From the NCBI RefSeq assembly GCF_003386235.1, contig NZ_QRDZ01000013.1:163560-227559 (forward strand): a stretch of 64,000 bases of DNA, in the 5' to 3' direction. Positions 36,801 to 44,730 of the stretch are shown here, piece by piece. The position numbers and the translations under genes are program-made. The DNA is from Cohnella phaseoli (lineage in GTDB: Bacteria > Bacillota > Bacilli > Paenibacillales > Paenibacillaceae). The notes beneath the pieces were generated by a model. That model had not been told where the DNA came from and did no database searches. It worked only from the letters and a program-made list of their open reading frames with translations. How positions within the stretch are numbered: position 1 is the first letter of the stretch; every line of letters starts with the position of its first letter.

Positions 36801-39582
36801 TTATGTTGAAGGTAGTGGCAATGTATATTATATTGCTCGAATGATTGGCCCCACTGAAGCCTATTCTGTATCGTTGCCAAGGGATGCGGTTGAGTATCGA
36901 GTTGGGTATTCCACAGCACAGGTTTTACCCAAAGTTTTTCCGGTCTCTACAGACGGAAATCGGATGGCTCATCTCGAATTCAGAAGTGGGGGAAACACTT
37001 ATTTAATAATTCGAAACAATACAACAGGTGGAAAAATTAGCGAACACTTGGTTTATAGTGATGCTGATAGTGATCCATCAAGTGTAAAAGTTCTACACTA
37101 CGCACTTAATCGTATCGTCATAAACTACGGATCAACCATTGAAGTGTATGATTTCAACGGTAACAAAGTTTGGGGAAAAACATTATCAGCAATTGGAATA
37201 GGGAACATAACACGATTTTCGAGTTCCGCAATTGCCTCGAAGGATGGTAAAGTACTTTGGATTGACCAGACCGGTTCGGACAGCAATTTTAAGCTTTATT
37301 ACAAGTCGCTTAATCTGCTGACCGGGGCGATCGATCAGTCGGTGGAATTGGGAAGTTATGATGTTGGACATTATTATTACCGCGGTCCAGTGGCATACCC
37401 TCCGAGATTTATGGATGACGGTAAGGTCTTCTTAACTTACGGCGCTTATACGGACAGTTACGACTGCTATGGGTGTAGGAGGCACCAAGTTACAAATAAA
37501 GTTGTCGATGGACCTGGAATAATACCGGAATATTCATCCAACCTCGGACAATTTTATTCTACCAGTAAAGAAATTATCAACGCTGAGTTTCAATATGCGC
37601 TGAAGCTCCCAAAAACTTTTTATAAGACGCGGGAGTCTGCTGGACTCTCATTTAGAATGACAGACAATAGAAACATGTATCGGGTAGAAACAACAAACTA
37701 TCACGTCCGAATTGTAAAAGTGGTCGATGGAAATCGAACTATCCTGAAGGAAATTAGTCGGGATTCACCACCAGATGTATGGACAAATTATAAGGTGAGG
37801 GTCGTCGGGAAGAGGATAAAAGTCTACATCAATGGAGTCCCATTAGTAGAAGTAATCGAGGACTCTCCGCCAATATTTGGCTATTACGGTCCTTACGCAA
37901 ACCGTGAGTATGTGTCTTTCAAGGATATGTCAGTGTTGCCGTATGAAGTCGATATGATGGACAATGTCGCTTTGGTGGATGAATCGGTTGAATACGAGAC
38001 ATCCTGGAGTGATCCAGAAAATGATCCACAGCTCAAGGAACGAACAACTTGGGATTTCGAGCACATCGACCCTAATAAGTTCCTTAATGCCGGTGACGGA
38101 AAATCAGGATTATCGTCCGTACATGGCAAGACGGTGGATTCACCGATTCTGAGCTTCGACAGAGTAGGATTGTACAAAATAACGTATCGCGGATCGGATG
38201 ATCCGCATCCAGACTACAAGTTCCCGTCAATGACCTTTGACGCGTACCGACAGTTCTCAGATGATTACTGGCAAAATATTGCCGTGCATCGCCGGCCGAT
38301 TGCACAGTTTACGCTCAGTATTGATCCGGGAACAAAAAAAGTCGTTTGGAACGACACGTCTTATGACCCGGACCGATGGCTCAACCCGACGAATTACAGC
38401 TCCGAGGCGACCGGAATCGATTATAAGAATAGCCGAGGCATCACTAAACGGGTATACTACAGTATTTCGCCTTCCGGAGAGGTATCCGATACGCAGCTCA
38501 TCTCGCCGCGGGAAGCTGGGGTTTATACGGTAGGCGAAGCTGTACGTGATGAATACAATGCATGGTCCGAGTGGTACATCCAAGCAATCAACATTACGCA
38601 GCCAATCATCGACGAGCCGCCAATTCCAGGCTTTACACTGAGCAAAACGACGCTCAGTGCGTCGGAGACGCTTACGATTACTTCTACCGCGTGGGATAAG
38701 GAGGACGGCCCAGCAGAAAATCTACCGCACCAGTATTTCATCCGTAACCTGACAACCGGCACGGCCGAGTCGCTGCAGAGTACGGATCGCGGAACCTGGA
38801 CGAAGAGCTTCAGCTCGCTCGGTGAATTTGAGATCCGGCAAGTCGTGCGTGACTCTGTTGGTCAGACAGCGCAACTGATCAAGCGTGTCCAAGTAGTCAA
38901 TACCCCTCCGGTGGCTAACTTTGACTGGACGCCGAAGCCGGCATGGGAGGGGGATACAGTTCACCTCATCAACCAATCAACAGACGCTGACGGGGATACA
39001 CTAAGTTCGGCCTGGGTGATTACTGGTCCAAACGGCTACTACCGAACCAGCTCAGAGACAAATCCAAGCTTCTCGGATACGGCTAATCGTCCAGGGGTAT
39101 ATTCGGTGCAGTTGACGGTTCGTGATCCGATCGGCGCATCGGACACGATTACTAAGCCAATCGTTGTAGGAGACTTGACCATTGAAGGCCAGGTTCTTCA
39201 CACGGCTGATTGGGAAGAGTATCGACTAAAATGGAATGCAACTAATCCAACCAAGAAGAGAGATCAGAATGTATTTTGGGCCGGAGAAGCGTTCGTATTA
39301 GCATCGATTGTGACGGATACAGGGCCAACAAGTACAACGAAGCCGCTGCAGGTCGTCGCGCAACTGCTGACACGAACAAACTCCGTGGTGATGACAACGA
39401 CAGATCGCATTCGTTTTACTGGGGAAATGCTAGATATAGGGTTTGCCAAAACCTTAAAGGATGGACCATACACAATGCGGTTTACTGTCAATTGGAGCAA
39501 CGGCGTCGTCGATTCCGTAGACGTTCCGATCATTATCAGGGGCAATATAAACGATGTTATTCTAGTTCATAACCGGCATTAA
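33874..39582 (+). CDS. Large secreted protein with PKD and Ig-like domains
   Basis: 1902 residues. Signal peptide 1-32 (LSLVLLFAIAISLIPIF). A Big_2-like domain lies near 225-318 (AVATVDSKGKVTGKKAGTTV), then a Pro/Glu linker (PPDPEPTPEPQP). PKD-like domains follow near 450-575 (DPDGDPITYTWDF), 575-650 and 650-750. A propeller- or lectin-like middle spans about 880-1350, including a LamG-like part (YKVRVVGKRIKVYINGVP). Further PKD domains include one near 1676-1770 (FDWTPKPAWEGD). No sortase motif or SLH domain is seen at the C-terminus. It is probably an extracellular adhesive or polymer-binding protein. Confidence 0.8.
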   Translation: MKKNLSLVLLFAIAISLIPIFPSTESVADAATTDQLLGPSVSPAGPVTSQTMKTPVEAYARTEPGVFWTQMDNKKFRASEYIDDPVLEQIAITEKGGTRFDLKGNMNKDYPAENSKFRTIIDSNKYKPGQWKDKDGKTYASSNVTSTKLNKNKMKWVVRPENQTYKPAPPTEDSPGVWPGNDMWIVHYTYTGGPNWTSNERYGDPGNYKFVVSYATPMDLWWDGEVKQTKTMRMTPMSVSVNQSKNMVAEVETTGYGAVNWTSVSARAENWNSSNTAVATVDSKGKVTGKKAGTTVVSAEWKSGLYHLKASATVTVVAGTTPPDPEPTPEPQPYEITGNFDILPDQTIEWRDTFTFRPRDFVISAQCTYQKHHYLIERDGNWSRSNNVTSRTADTVYPYSSYPDIIGIGVHQVSLKIFAKCDGKDVETGWLGTKDLIVNGPVSNSPPYFNAGWFEEYDRFSWDAPWYVVVNKKVNLRIINKPYPVADPAEPYDPDGDPITYTWDFANSKSSWVQSLPEKYGLWLNDEMHTNILAEELGQHCARVTARDPFGAAATRNVCVQVIPENPIPMIDGPYEVVEGRPLPRSFDGSRSFSPIKRSIVKYDWTNVHERYYTPGQEVITLEVTDSGGLKSEAPASHTLTVKEDLPPVPKLDFDNTALRTTPVVMTNNSYSPDNDIIVENLTTYRYDSNNDGSFEDETSIPVDFDENDIFIFNPPRIGNYRFHVYVKEDWGKEAQKDFDLKIVNDNPQTSFTVSGEIEQPPGALPDALLPNQLLGSTWKTSNFNGDLAKRFYRTGNELVSGITHTQVEPVWPVYPHEYLNKESRYFAPTAGAEIRGVDFDELLRAAFGEEYTLTTKDNGVNAPYNSRYTHQMRKNGVIEAELNSPWSDEYIRGLGSYSFITDGRLAIYNYSGQLCSWNSSDGTTGTYGGTNYNYFYYNPSTNKVVIWNGQLCDSDGKYNNLSYVTGDPEFKVKTSYVEGSGNVYYIARMIGPTEAYSVSLPRDAVEYRVGYSTAQVLPKVFPVSTDGNRMAHLEFRSGGNTYLIIRNNTTGGKISEHLVYSDADSDPSSVKVLHYALNRIVINYGSTIEVYDFNGNKVWGKTLSAIGIGNITRFSSSAIASKDGKVLWIDQTGSDSNFKLYYKSLNLLTGAIDQSVELGSYDVGHYYYRGPVAYPPRFMDDGKVFLTYGAYTDSYDCYGCRRHQVTNKVVDGPGIIPEYSSNLGQFYSTSKEIINAEFQYALKLPKTFYKTRESAGLSFRMTDNRNMYRVETTNYHVRIVKVVDGNRTILKEISRDSPPDVWTNYKVRVVGKRIKVYINGVPLVEVIEDSPPIFGYYGPYANREYVSFKDMSVLPYEVDMMDNVALVDESVEYETSWSDPENDPQLKERTTWDFEHIDPNKFLNAGDGKSGLSSVHGKTVDSPILSFDRVGLYKITYRGSDDPHPDYKFPSMTFDAYRQFSDDYWQNIAVHRRPIAQFTLSIDPGTKKVVWNDTSYDPDRWLNPTNYSSEATGIDYKNSRGITKRVYYSISPSGEVSDTQLISPREAGVYTVGEAVRDEYNAWSEWYIQAINITQPIIDEPPIPGFTLSKTTLSASETLTITSTAWDKEDGPAENLPHQYFIRNLTTGTAESLQSTDRGTWTKSFSSLGEFEIRQVVRDSVGQTAQLIKRVQVVNTPPVANFDWTPKPAWEGDTVHLINQSTDADGDTLSSAWVITGPNGYYRTSSETNPSFSDTANRPGVYSVQLTVRDPIGASDTITKPIVVGDLTIEGQVLHTADWEEYRLKWNATNPTKKRDQNVFWAGEAFVLASIVTDTGPTSTTKPLQVVAQLLTRTNSVVMTTTDRIRFTGEMLDIGFAKTLKDGPYTMRFTVNWSNGVVDSVDVPIIIRGNINDVILVHNRH

Positions 39583-39586
39583 TAAA

Positions 39587-39618
39587 AGAAAGGGCGCCTT
39601 GTGGCGTCCTTTCTTGCA
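39587..39618 (+). terminator. Intrinsic terminator after the PKD-protein gene
   Basis: GAAAGGGCGCC and GGCGTCCTTTC form a hairpin followed by a short T-rich stretch. Confidence 0.65.
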
Positions 39619-39629
39619 TCTATAAATGA

Positions 39630-39776
39630 TTGTTATCTCATTAAAATATGTGATATAGTGGACTTAGAATCTAGGAAGAACATTATACGCAAGATTAGAA
39701 GCCCTAGCGGCAGAATATCTCAATTGCTTCAGAAACATGAGGCAATCGAAGGTATCTGTCCGTCTAGGGCTTTTTT
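39630..39776 (+). promoter_or_regulatory. Leader element L39: promoter, CGCAAG core, terminator
   Basis: TTGTTA (39630-39635) and TATAGT (39654-39659) are 18 bases apart. A small hairpin (CTTAG-AAT-CTAGG) comes first, then core GAACATTATACGCAAG (39679-39693), then a terminator from GAAGCCCTAG to CTAGGGCTTTTTT (39763-39776). The clamp gene follows. Confidence 0.65.
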
Positions 39777-39866
39777 GCGTTTTCTAGACTCTATTGGCGG
39801 ACGTAGCGCACCGTTCAATTAAAAGGCTCATGTTCCGAGAGGACATGATTTTCTACCTGGAGGTGA

Positions 39867-39884
39867 ATGCCCGAGGAATTTTGA
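39867..39884 (+). CDS. Five-codon upstream ORF before the clamp gene
   Basis: ATG after CTGGAGGTGA encodes MPEEF and stops 9 bases before the clamp start. The best ribosome site in the region belongs to this mini-ORF, not to the clamp gene, which has GAAGGGC. It may tune clamp translation. Confidence 0.35.
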   Translation: MPEEF

Positions 39885-39893
39885 AGGGCACAT

Positions 39894-41162
39894 ATGAGCA
39901 ACTTACTTGAAATGATGCAAGAGAAAGCTGCAGAAGAGATGACGGTTCGGTTAAAAGTTAGGGACAAGCCAGCTTTTATTCGGATGATCGATGAAACTGC
40001 GGGCTTTTGCGCAGAAGTGGAATCAATTCCGGTATTAAAAGGGATGCTTCTGCAAGTTAAAACCAAGGTACCCAAGCGAACCGCAAATGGAATGGAAGAG
40101 GTGGACGGAGTCGCATTGTTCACCACTGGTAGCAACAGCAATCAGACCCTTATTAAAGGGTACGCTGCCGAATTTGGGCAAGATATCATGTTCGAAGCAG
40201 ATGCACCTATCGAAGCGTTGGTTCCTGCAGGTAGGTTTGCGGAGCTGCTGAAAAAATTACCCCAAAAGGCTGAATGGATCTTCGAATTCAATGCCGGAAA
40301 TGGGGAAGAAGACTATGGATTCCTCAACATAAGGTGTGGAAAATCGGAGTATATGCTTCAGCTACTGAATGTTTCGGAGTATCCTCAGACTCGACCAGAG
40401 TCCGTACCCCCTCTAGCGTTTTCGAGCAAGGAATTCTGTTCCGCATTGCATAACAGTAAATATGCATCTGAAAAGAAAACAATGGATTCACCGATCGCCG
40501 GCATACATCTGATATGCCGGGAAGAGGGTAAAATCATTGTAGAAACGACAAATCGAAGGCAGGCTTCAGTTGAAACACTGGCAGCCACGACTTTGCGTGA
40601 GCTTGACATGATCATATCCCACGATACCGTAGACCGTATATACGAGGTTTTTGGGAAGCACGAAGGTAGGATCGTTGTACAGTTCGGAACGGCAACCATT
40701 ACAGTAAATGGTTTTGGCTCGACGCTCATCTCTCGGGTTGTCGAAGGTAAATACCCTGACTTGTCTAAGATGGTGCCAAATGGGATAAAAGCAGAGTGCA
40801 TTGTGTTGCAAAAAGATCTGCTTGGAGCTTTTGAAAGGTGTCTACTGATGGTGGTCGGAGATAAAGAGAACAGTAGTTGTTCGGTTTCTGTGCGCTTCGG
40901 TAATGGCGTCCTCGCGCTCAGCGCAAAGGGTCAACTTGGGAAGGCAGAAGATTGTTTGGAAGTAGAGACGGATGGCGATGCTAGCTTTTTGATCGATCCA
41001 GCGAGGGCTAAGAATGCCCTAAAGTCGCTGAGCTCGCATGAAAAAGTGCGTATTCAATTCATCGGAGCGCTGAGGCCGATTATTTTCTATCCGGATGCCT
41101 CGGAGTATGAGGACTACACCAAGTTTGCATTAGTGCTACCATTACGAGCAGCGGAGGGATAA
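39894..41162 (+). CDS. dnaN: DNA polymerase III beta sliding clamp homologue
   Basis: 422 residues, somewhat longer than chromosomal clamps (about 380). Three clamp-like domains are traceable: residues about 10-140, 150-285 (FEFNAGNGEEDYGFLNIRCG; DSPIAGIHLI) and 290-418. The end PIIFYPDASEYEDYTKFALV fits the clamp C-terminus (usual: P.m...). Clamps encircle DNA and tether polymerases. A plasmid-borne copy could serve the element's Y-family polymerase (clamp motif QLTLF) or replace the host clamp. First gene of the L39 operon. Confidence 0.85.
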   Translation: MSNLLEMMQEKAAEEMTVRLKVRDKPAFIRMIDETAGFCAEVESIPVLKGMLLQVKTKVPKRTANGMEEVDGVALFTTGSNSNQTLIKGYAAEFGQDIMFEADAPIEALVPAGRFAELLKKLPQKAEWIFEFNAGNGEEDYGFLNIRCGKSEYMLQLLNVSEYPQTRPESVPPLAFSSKEFCSALHNSKYASEKKTMDSPIAGIHLICREEGKIIVETTNRRQASVETLAATTLRELDMIISHDTVDRIYEVFGKHEGRIVVQFGTATITVNGFGSTLISRVVEGKYPDLSKMVPNGIKAECIVLQKDLLGAFERCLLMVVGDKENSSCSVSVRFGNGVLALSAKGQLGKAEDCLEVETDGDASFLIDPARAKNALKSLSSHEKVRIQFIGALRPIIFYPDASEYEDYTKFALVLPLRAAEG

Positions 41163-41163
41163 G

Positions 41164-41916
41164 ATGAGCATCTTTATTCCTACAGATGTTACCTTTACAA
41201 ATGTGATTAATGGGTTATGTGATTGCAAAGACGATAAAGTCCTTGATCTACTGGGGACAAGATCACTAAGCGAACTGCTTGGATTGTTCAATGGTTATAA
41301 ACACGAGATCATAGATTGCTACAATCGCGTTTACGGCCAATCCATTGCATTCTATAGCATCCGTTTTAAGCGGGAGCGCTACGAGGATTCAACCGCTCAA
41401 CTGTTGACATCGCTCCAATTCATCCACTATCAGTTGACGGAAACAGTTCCATGCGATGAAGATCTTAGTTTGATGGAGTCATTGATCTGGAGGCTAAAGT
41501 ACATCTTGATTGAGCAGTTTCCGGAATACCGGGTCGCTTCATCAGATATCCATGAAGGCAGCTTCCCATCAATTATCTCTTCAATATGCAGGTCTGCATA
41601 TTGGGAGTTCTCAGGAATATATTGGGACGACTGCAGCCAATACATGATCAAGGATTTTGAAAGCATCCGAAAACGGATGAATCAGATTAGAGATACCAAA
41701 GGTATGCGATTGATCGACGAGCCTAGTTACGTTCGGCCCGAGACGGATCTAAATCGCTTCGAGTTATTAAAAGTAATTACGGCTATCGTAGAGGAATTTA
41801 CGATGCAGCCGCCGTTGCCGAAAAAGGAATGGATGTTCATCCAATCACTGTTGATTCGTGCGCAAAATTGGATTCTGGACATGATTCCTGAATACCATGC
41901 TGCCGAATTCAAATGA
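41164..41916 (+). CDS. Hypothetical protein
   Basis: 250 residues, soluble, acidic; rich in Trp and Tyr; family not recognised. The ribosome site GGAGGG lies inside the end of the clamp gene and the start is one base after its stop, so the two are co-translated. Confidence 0.6.
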   Translation: MSIFIPTDVTFTNVINGLCDCKDDKVLDLLGTRSLSELLGLFNGYKHEIIDCYNRVYGQSIAFYSIRFKRERYEDSTAQLLTSLQFIHYQLTETVPCDEDLSLMESLIWRLKYILIEQFPEYRVASSDIHEGSFPSIISSICRSAYWEFSGIYWDDCSQYMIKDFESIRKRMNQIRDTKGMRLIDEPSYVRPETDLNRFELLKVITAIVEEFTMQPPLPKKEWMFIQSLLIRAQNWILDMIPEYHAAEFK

Positions 41917-41921
41917 ACGCA

Positions 41922-41950
41922 AAGAGTGCTAAAGGGCACTCTATTTTTAT
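41922..41950 (+). terminator. Intrinsic terminator
   Basis: AGAGTGC-TAAAGG-GCACTCT followed by ATTTTTATT. Confidence 0.7.
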
Positions 41951-41970
41951 TATCTTAGGAGGGTAATCCA

Positions 41971-42276
41971 TTGGAGAACAATAAAGTGCTCTTGTTGCAA
42001 TGTAAATGTGGGAGGGCGCATACCCATCACACGAAAGGAAAGCTCAGTTGTCCAGTTTGCAAAAATGAGAGTATTGAAGAGTTTGTAATCGTAACCGACC
42101 GACCCATCTTCAGGGTGTTTATGGTTGTTCTCAACCGGTTAGGTAGGCGAATACCTTATTTCTTTACAGCATCTAGCAGGCAGGGAGACTTCAGACGAGC
42201 GCGACTTGTTTACGAAACCTTCGATTGGGAAATTGCTCGATCGATGGTTGTTGAAGATTTGGAGGTGGCCTTGTGA
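41971..42276 (+). CDS. Small zinc-ribbon protein
   Basis: 101 residues. N-terminal CKCGRAHTHH ... CPVCK suggests a zinc ribbon at about residues 11-32. The rest is basic (RRIPYFFTASSRQGDFRRAR). TTG start after TAGGAGGG. The stop overlaps the next gene (GTGA). Family not recognised. Confidence 0.6.
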   Translation: MENNKVLLLQCKCGRAHTHHTKGKLSCPVCKNESIEEFVIVTDRPIFRVFMVVLNRLGRRIPYFFTASSRQGDFRRARLVYETFDWEIARSMVVEDLEVAL

Positions 42277-42590
42277 AAATCGGACTTTATATTTGCGAAT
42301 GTGGCGCGATTCATGTGTTGGACGGGCATTGCCCCTCAGCGCTGTGTATCGAATGTAAAGAGAAAGTACAAAAGCAAGTGGCGGTTACCTGGGAGGATAT
42401 GAGGAGATTGCAAGTCAAACATCTGCTTCTTGTACTTCGAGGGATCTTCTTGCAGCAGACAACAGAAGAAGGCACTTTAATTGAACCGTATCTCATTTGG
42501 GCAACTGGTACTCAAAAGCAAGCCATTATCGATTGGTGCGACGGCCGAATACAGGAACTCCCAATCGAAAAGATGAAGGGAGTAATTTAA
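42273..42590 (+). CDS. Small zinc-ribbon protein
   Basis: 105 residues with CECGAIH ... CPSALCIECK near the N-terminus, a ribbon like that of the preceding gene. GTG start overlapping the upstream stop; the following gene starts immediately after its stop. The ribbon similarity suggests an old tandem duplication. Confidence 0.6.
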   Translation: MKIGLYICECGAIHVLDGHCPSALCIECKEKVQKQVAVTWEDMRRLQVKHLLLVLRGIFLQQTTEEGTLIEPYLIWATGTQKQAIIDWCDGRIQELPIEKMKGVI

Positions 42591-42983
42591 TTGGATTACA
42601 AAAAGATCGCATCGATACTGGTTCCCGGCGAAAAGTATACACTTACTGCACTCACAGATTTCGGATTTCCATACCGTCAGCATATGACCATTGTGGAAGT
42701 GTCCGTAACCCCGTACGCACAGTACAAAGAGAGCTTGCTTATCCGATTCAAACGGCCGCGCGGTCGTAAAGTGTTGAGTGTTCGTTTCTATGCTCAACAC
42801 GAAGAGTTTGTGATTTGGAAAGGCCACGTTTCTCCTAAGACCGAATTGTATGGTGAGCCGGTCCAAGTGGATTCAGGCTTGATCGTGCGGCAGGGGAGAT
42901 ATCGTCCCTTTCATCAAGGCTATTTGCGTGATGCAATTGCTTCGGTAATAGAGCAGCCATTGCTTACCTTTGGGATCAATTGA
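42591..42983 (+). CDS. Hypothetical protein
   Basis: 130 residues, beta-rich (YTLTALTDFGFPYRQHMTIV), no family recognised. TTG start directly after the upstream stop; AAGGGAG precedes. Confidence 0.55.
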   Translation: MDYKKIASILVPGEKYTLTALTDFGFPYRQHMTIVEVSVTPYAQYKESLLIRFKRPRGRKVLSVRFYAQHEEFVIWKGHVSPKTELYGEPVQVDSGLIVRQGRYRPFHQGYLRDAIASVIEQPLLTFGIN

Positions 42984-43066
42984 ATTTTGATTTCCTCGAT
43001 TGGTTTTGTTTTTGCTAAGCGAGCCAATTGGGGAAATCTTTATAAAAACCGAAAGGGTCGAAAATT

Positions 43067-43324
43067 ATGACTAAAACGAATGAGAAGACAGATACAGTAA
43101 CAATGATCGTTGACAAAGAACAACGGACTGTACGTTTTGACTGTGAGGGAGACGTCTGGAGATGGTTAGTCAACTGGGAAGGATTAGACCTTTGGGGTGC
43201 TACTAATGAGGTGCTCAATAGCATCTTGGAAAAGGATGTGCGAAAATTCTATTATGATATACCACTGTTTAATTTTATCAGCAACTTTAGAAGGTTTGTA
43301 GACAAAATCGTATTCGTAAACTAA
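43067..43324 (+). CDS. Small hypothetical protein
   Basis: 85 residues (VTMIVDKEQRTVRFDCEGDV...). The upstream GAAAGGG is a modest ribosome site. Family not recognised. Confidence 0.5.
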   Translation: MTKTNEKTDTVTMIVDKEQRTVRFDCEGDVWRWLVNWEGLDLWGATNEVLNSILEKDVRKFYYDIPLFNFISNFRRFVDKIVFVN

Positions 43325-43354
43325 AGAATAAGGCTTAACAGGCATTCAATTCAA

Positions 43355-43476
43355 TTGCGAGTTCTATAAATCGATGATAAAATGGATATAATTGTCGATT
43401 CAATAGACATTCTCGCAAACATTAGCCCTATGGGTTCAGGCGTATTTTCGTCTGCTCATAAGGGCTTTTTGTTTGC
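43355..43476 (+). promoter_or_regulatory. Leader element L43: promoter, CGCAAA core, terminator
   Basis: TTGCGA (43355-43360) and TAAAAT (43378-43383) are 17 bases apart. A weak hairpin (GTC ... GAC) comes before core GACATTCTCGCAAA (43407-43420). Terminator: AGCCCTATGGGTTCAGG (43424 on) to AAGGGCTTTTT (43460-43470). The signal peptidase gene follows 30 bases later. Confidence 0.7.
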
Positions 43477-43506
43477 AGGTTTGAAAAACTGAGGTGAAAC
43501 AATGTT

Positions 43507-44094
43507 ATGGATACAATTGTGATAGAAACAGAACAAGAAATACTGAATAATTCAAGAAAGAAAAATGAAGCCAAAGAATGGATTAAGGCTCTGCTCGCTG
43601 CTGCTATCGTTTTATTTTTAATTCAAAAATTTTTATTTATGCCGTATGCGATCGAGGGGCCTTCGATGTTTCCGACCTTCAAAACGGGAGAGAGGATCGT
43701 TGTGAATAAACTGATTTTTGAATTGCGGAGCCCAAAGCGGGGGGAAATCGTTGTACTTCGTTCTCCGGAGGGCAGAACCCTAATCAAGAGAATAATCGGA
43801 TTGCCTGGGGACCGGATTCAACTGAAAAACAACTTAGTTTACATAAACGGCGAAGTGTTAGTAGAGCCTTATCTGCAGAGTAGTTTGTATGATAAAGCAG
43901 GGAATGGCATCAAAATGATCCGAGACTATTCTCAGTATCTGGTACCGGAAAATAAACTATTTGTGCTGGGGGATAATCGTTTACACAGTCAGGATAGTAG
44001 AGCTCTTGGTGCAATTTCTTTGAAAGAGGTCATTGGACGTGCTGACTTAGTAATTTGGCCAATCAACCAAGTACGCTTTGTTCAGCACAACTAA
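43507..44094 (+). CDS. Signal peptidase I
   Basis: 195 residues. One N-terminal membrane segment (ALLAAAIVLFLIQKFLF, about 26-45). Catalytic Ser in GPSMFPT (near residue 55) and Lys in LIKRIIGLPGD (near 95), plus the FVLGDNRLHSQDSR box near 155: a complete S26A (Gram-positive type) peptidase. It removes signal peptides outside the membrane. A plasmid copy could process the element's own SLH and PKD proteins. ATG 43507 is the first start giving a long frame; ATG 43502 stops after six codons. Confidence 0.9.
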   Translation: MDTIVIETEQEILNNSRKKNEAKEWIKALLAAAIVLFLIQKFLFMPYAIEGPSMFPTFKTGERIVVNKLIFELRSPKRGEIVVLRSPEGRTLIKRIIGLPGDRIQLKNNLVYINGEVLVEPYLQSSLYDKAGNGIKMIRDYSQYLVPENKLFVLGDNRLHSQDSRALGAISLKEVIGRADLVIWPINQVRFVQHN

Positions 44095-44144
44095 ATTAGG
44101 GGAATTGGAGGTGTAAACTGGACTTATTGCATTTTTGGATGAAG

Positions 44145-44345
44145 GTCGCCTTATCGGCAAACCGAAAGCGTGCCGGCATCGGGATCCGCGCGGCGAAGGC
44201 ATCGGCCAGATCGAGCAGTTGCAGCTCGTCCGGGTTTTCAGACGAAGCTGAGCATCGGGACCTCGCAGCGCAGGCATCGGCCAGAACGAGCAGCTGCAGT
44301 TCGTCCGGGGGTTTACAGACGAAGCCGGGCATCGGGATCCACTCA
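44145..44345. repeat. GC-rich repeat block R6 with readable 25-codon period
   Basis: Two nearly intact units, 74-75 bases apart (words GCAGTTGCAGCTCGTCCGGG near 44215 and GCAGCTGCAGTTCGTCCGGG near 44290). The minus strand of both reads as related peptide: NPDELQLLDLADAFAARIPM and PPDELQLLVLADACAARS. No start or ribosome site supports expression. Confidence 0.6.
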
Positions 44346-44391
44346 CTAATGCTATTATTGAAAAATAGTCCAATCAAACAAATATATTTGA

Positions 44392-44517
44392 TTGCGAGTC
44401 GTATAGATCGATGATAAAATGGCTTTAATCTCGTCGATATGTATTATCGACATTCCAGCAAGCAAAAGCCCTATGGGTTCAGGTGTATTTATGCCTGTTC
44501 AAATCGGGCTTTTTTTG
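44392..44517 (+). promoter_or_regulatory. Leader element L44: promoter, GCAAG core, terminator
   Basis: TTGCGA (44392-44397) and TAAAAT (44415-44420) are 17 bases apart. Hairpin TCGATA-TGTAT-TATCGA, then core GACATTCCAGCAAG (44450-44463), then AAGCCCTATGGGTTCAGG to CGGGCTTTTTTT (44506-44517). The first half is almost a copy of L43. Confidence 0.7.
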
Positions 44518-44544
44518 TGTATGTCGAAATTTGATGAGGGAGGG

Positions 44545-44610
44545 ATGAAGAGTGATGTCGCGAGATGGACTTATTACATATTCCTGATGGGAGGGAAGTG
44601 GATCAGCTAA
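44545..44610 (+). CDS. Possible 21-residue ORF, remnant of a duplicated start
   Basis: After GAGGGAGGG, ATG opens KSDVARWTYYIFLMGGKWIS. The same DNA words (TGGACTTATT) occur after the signal peptidase gene at 44118, where the frame is broken. Likely a remnant or a leader peptide. An A-run plus AGAGCT...AGCTCT hairpin at 44617-44650 may end minus-strand transcripts. Confidence 0.25.
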   Translation: MKSDVARWTYYIFLMGGKWIS

Positions 44611-44730
44611 AATAAAAAAAGAGCTTTGGATTGGGACCCTTGAGCTCTTGATTACTAAGATATGGTTTTATTGATAAAATCATATCATGTCTGACTTATT
44701 GAAGTCAACATTTTAGCGCGCCACAGATTA

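Noticed and set aside
43424..43476. Known riboswitch or T-box for the leader elements
   Set aside because: No T-box sequence (TGGNACC), no specifier-like stem, and no match to riboswitch cores that I know; left as an undescribed family.
44096..44377. Minus-strand frame of 93 codons reading the repeat peptide (DELQLLDLADA)
   Set aside because: No ribosome site or promoter on that strand; treated as a property of the repeat rather than a gene, though noted as a clue to its origin.
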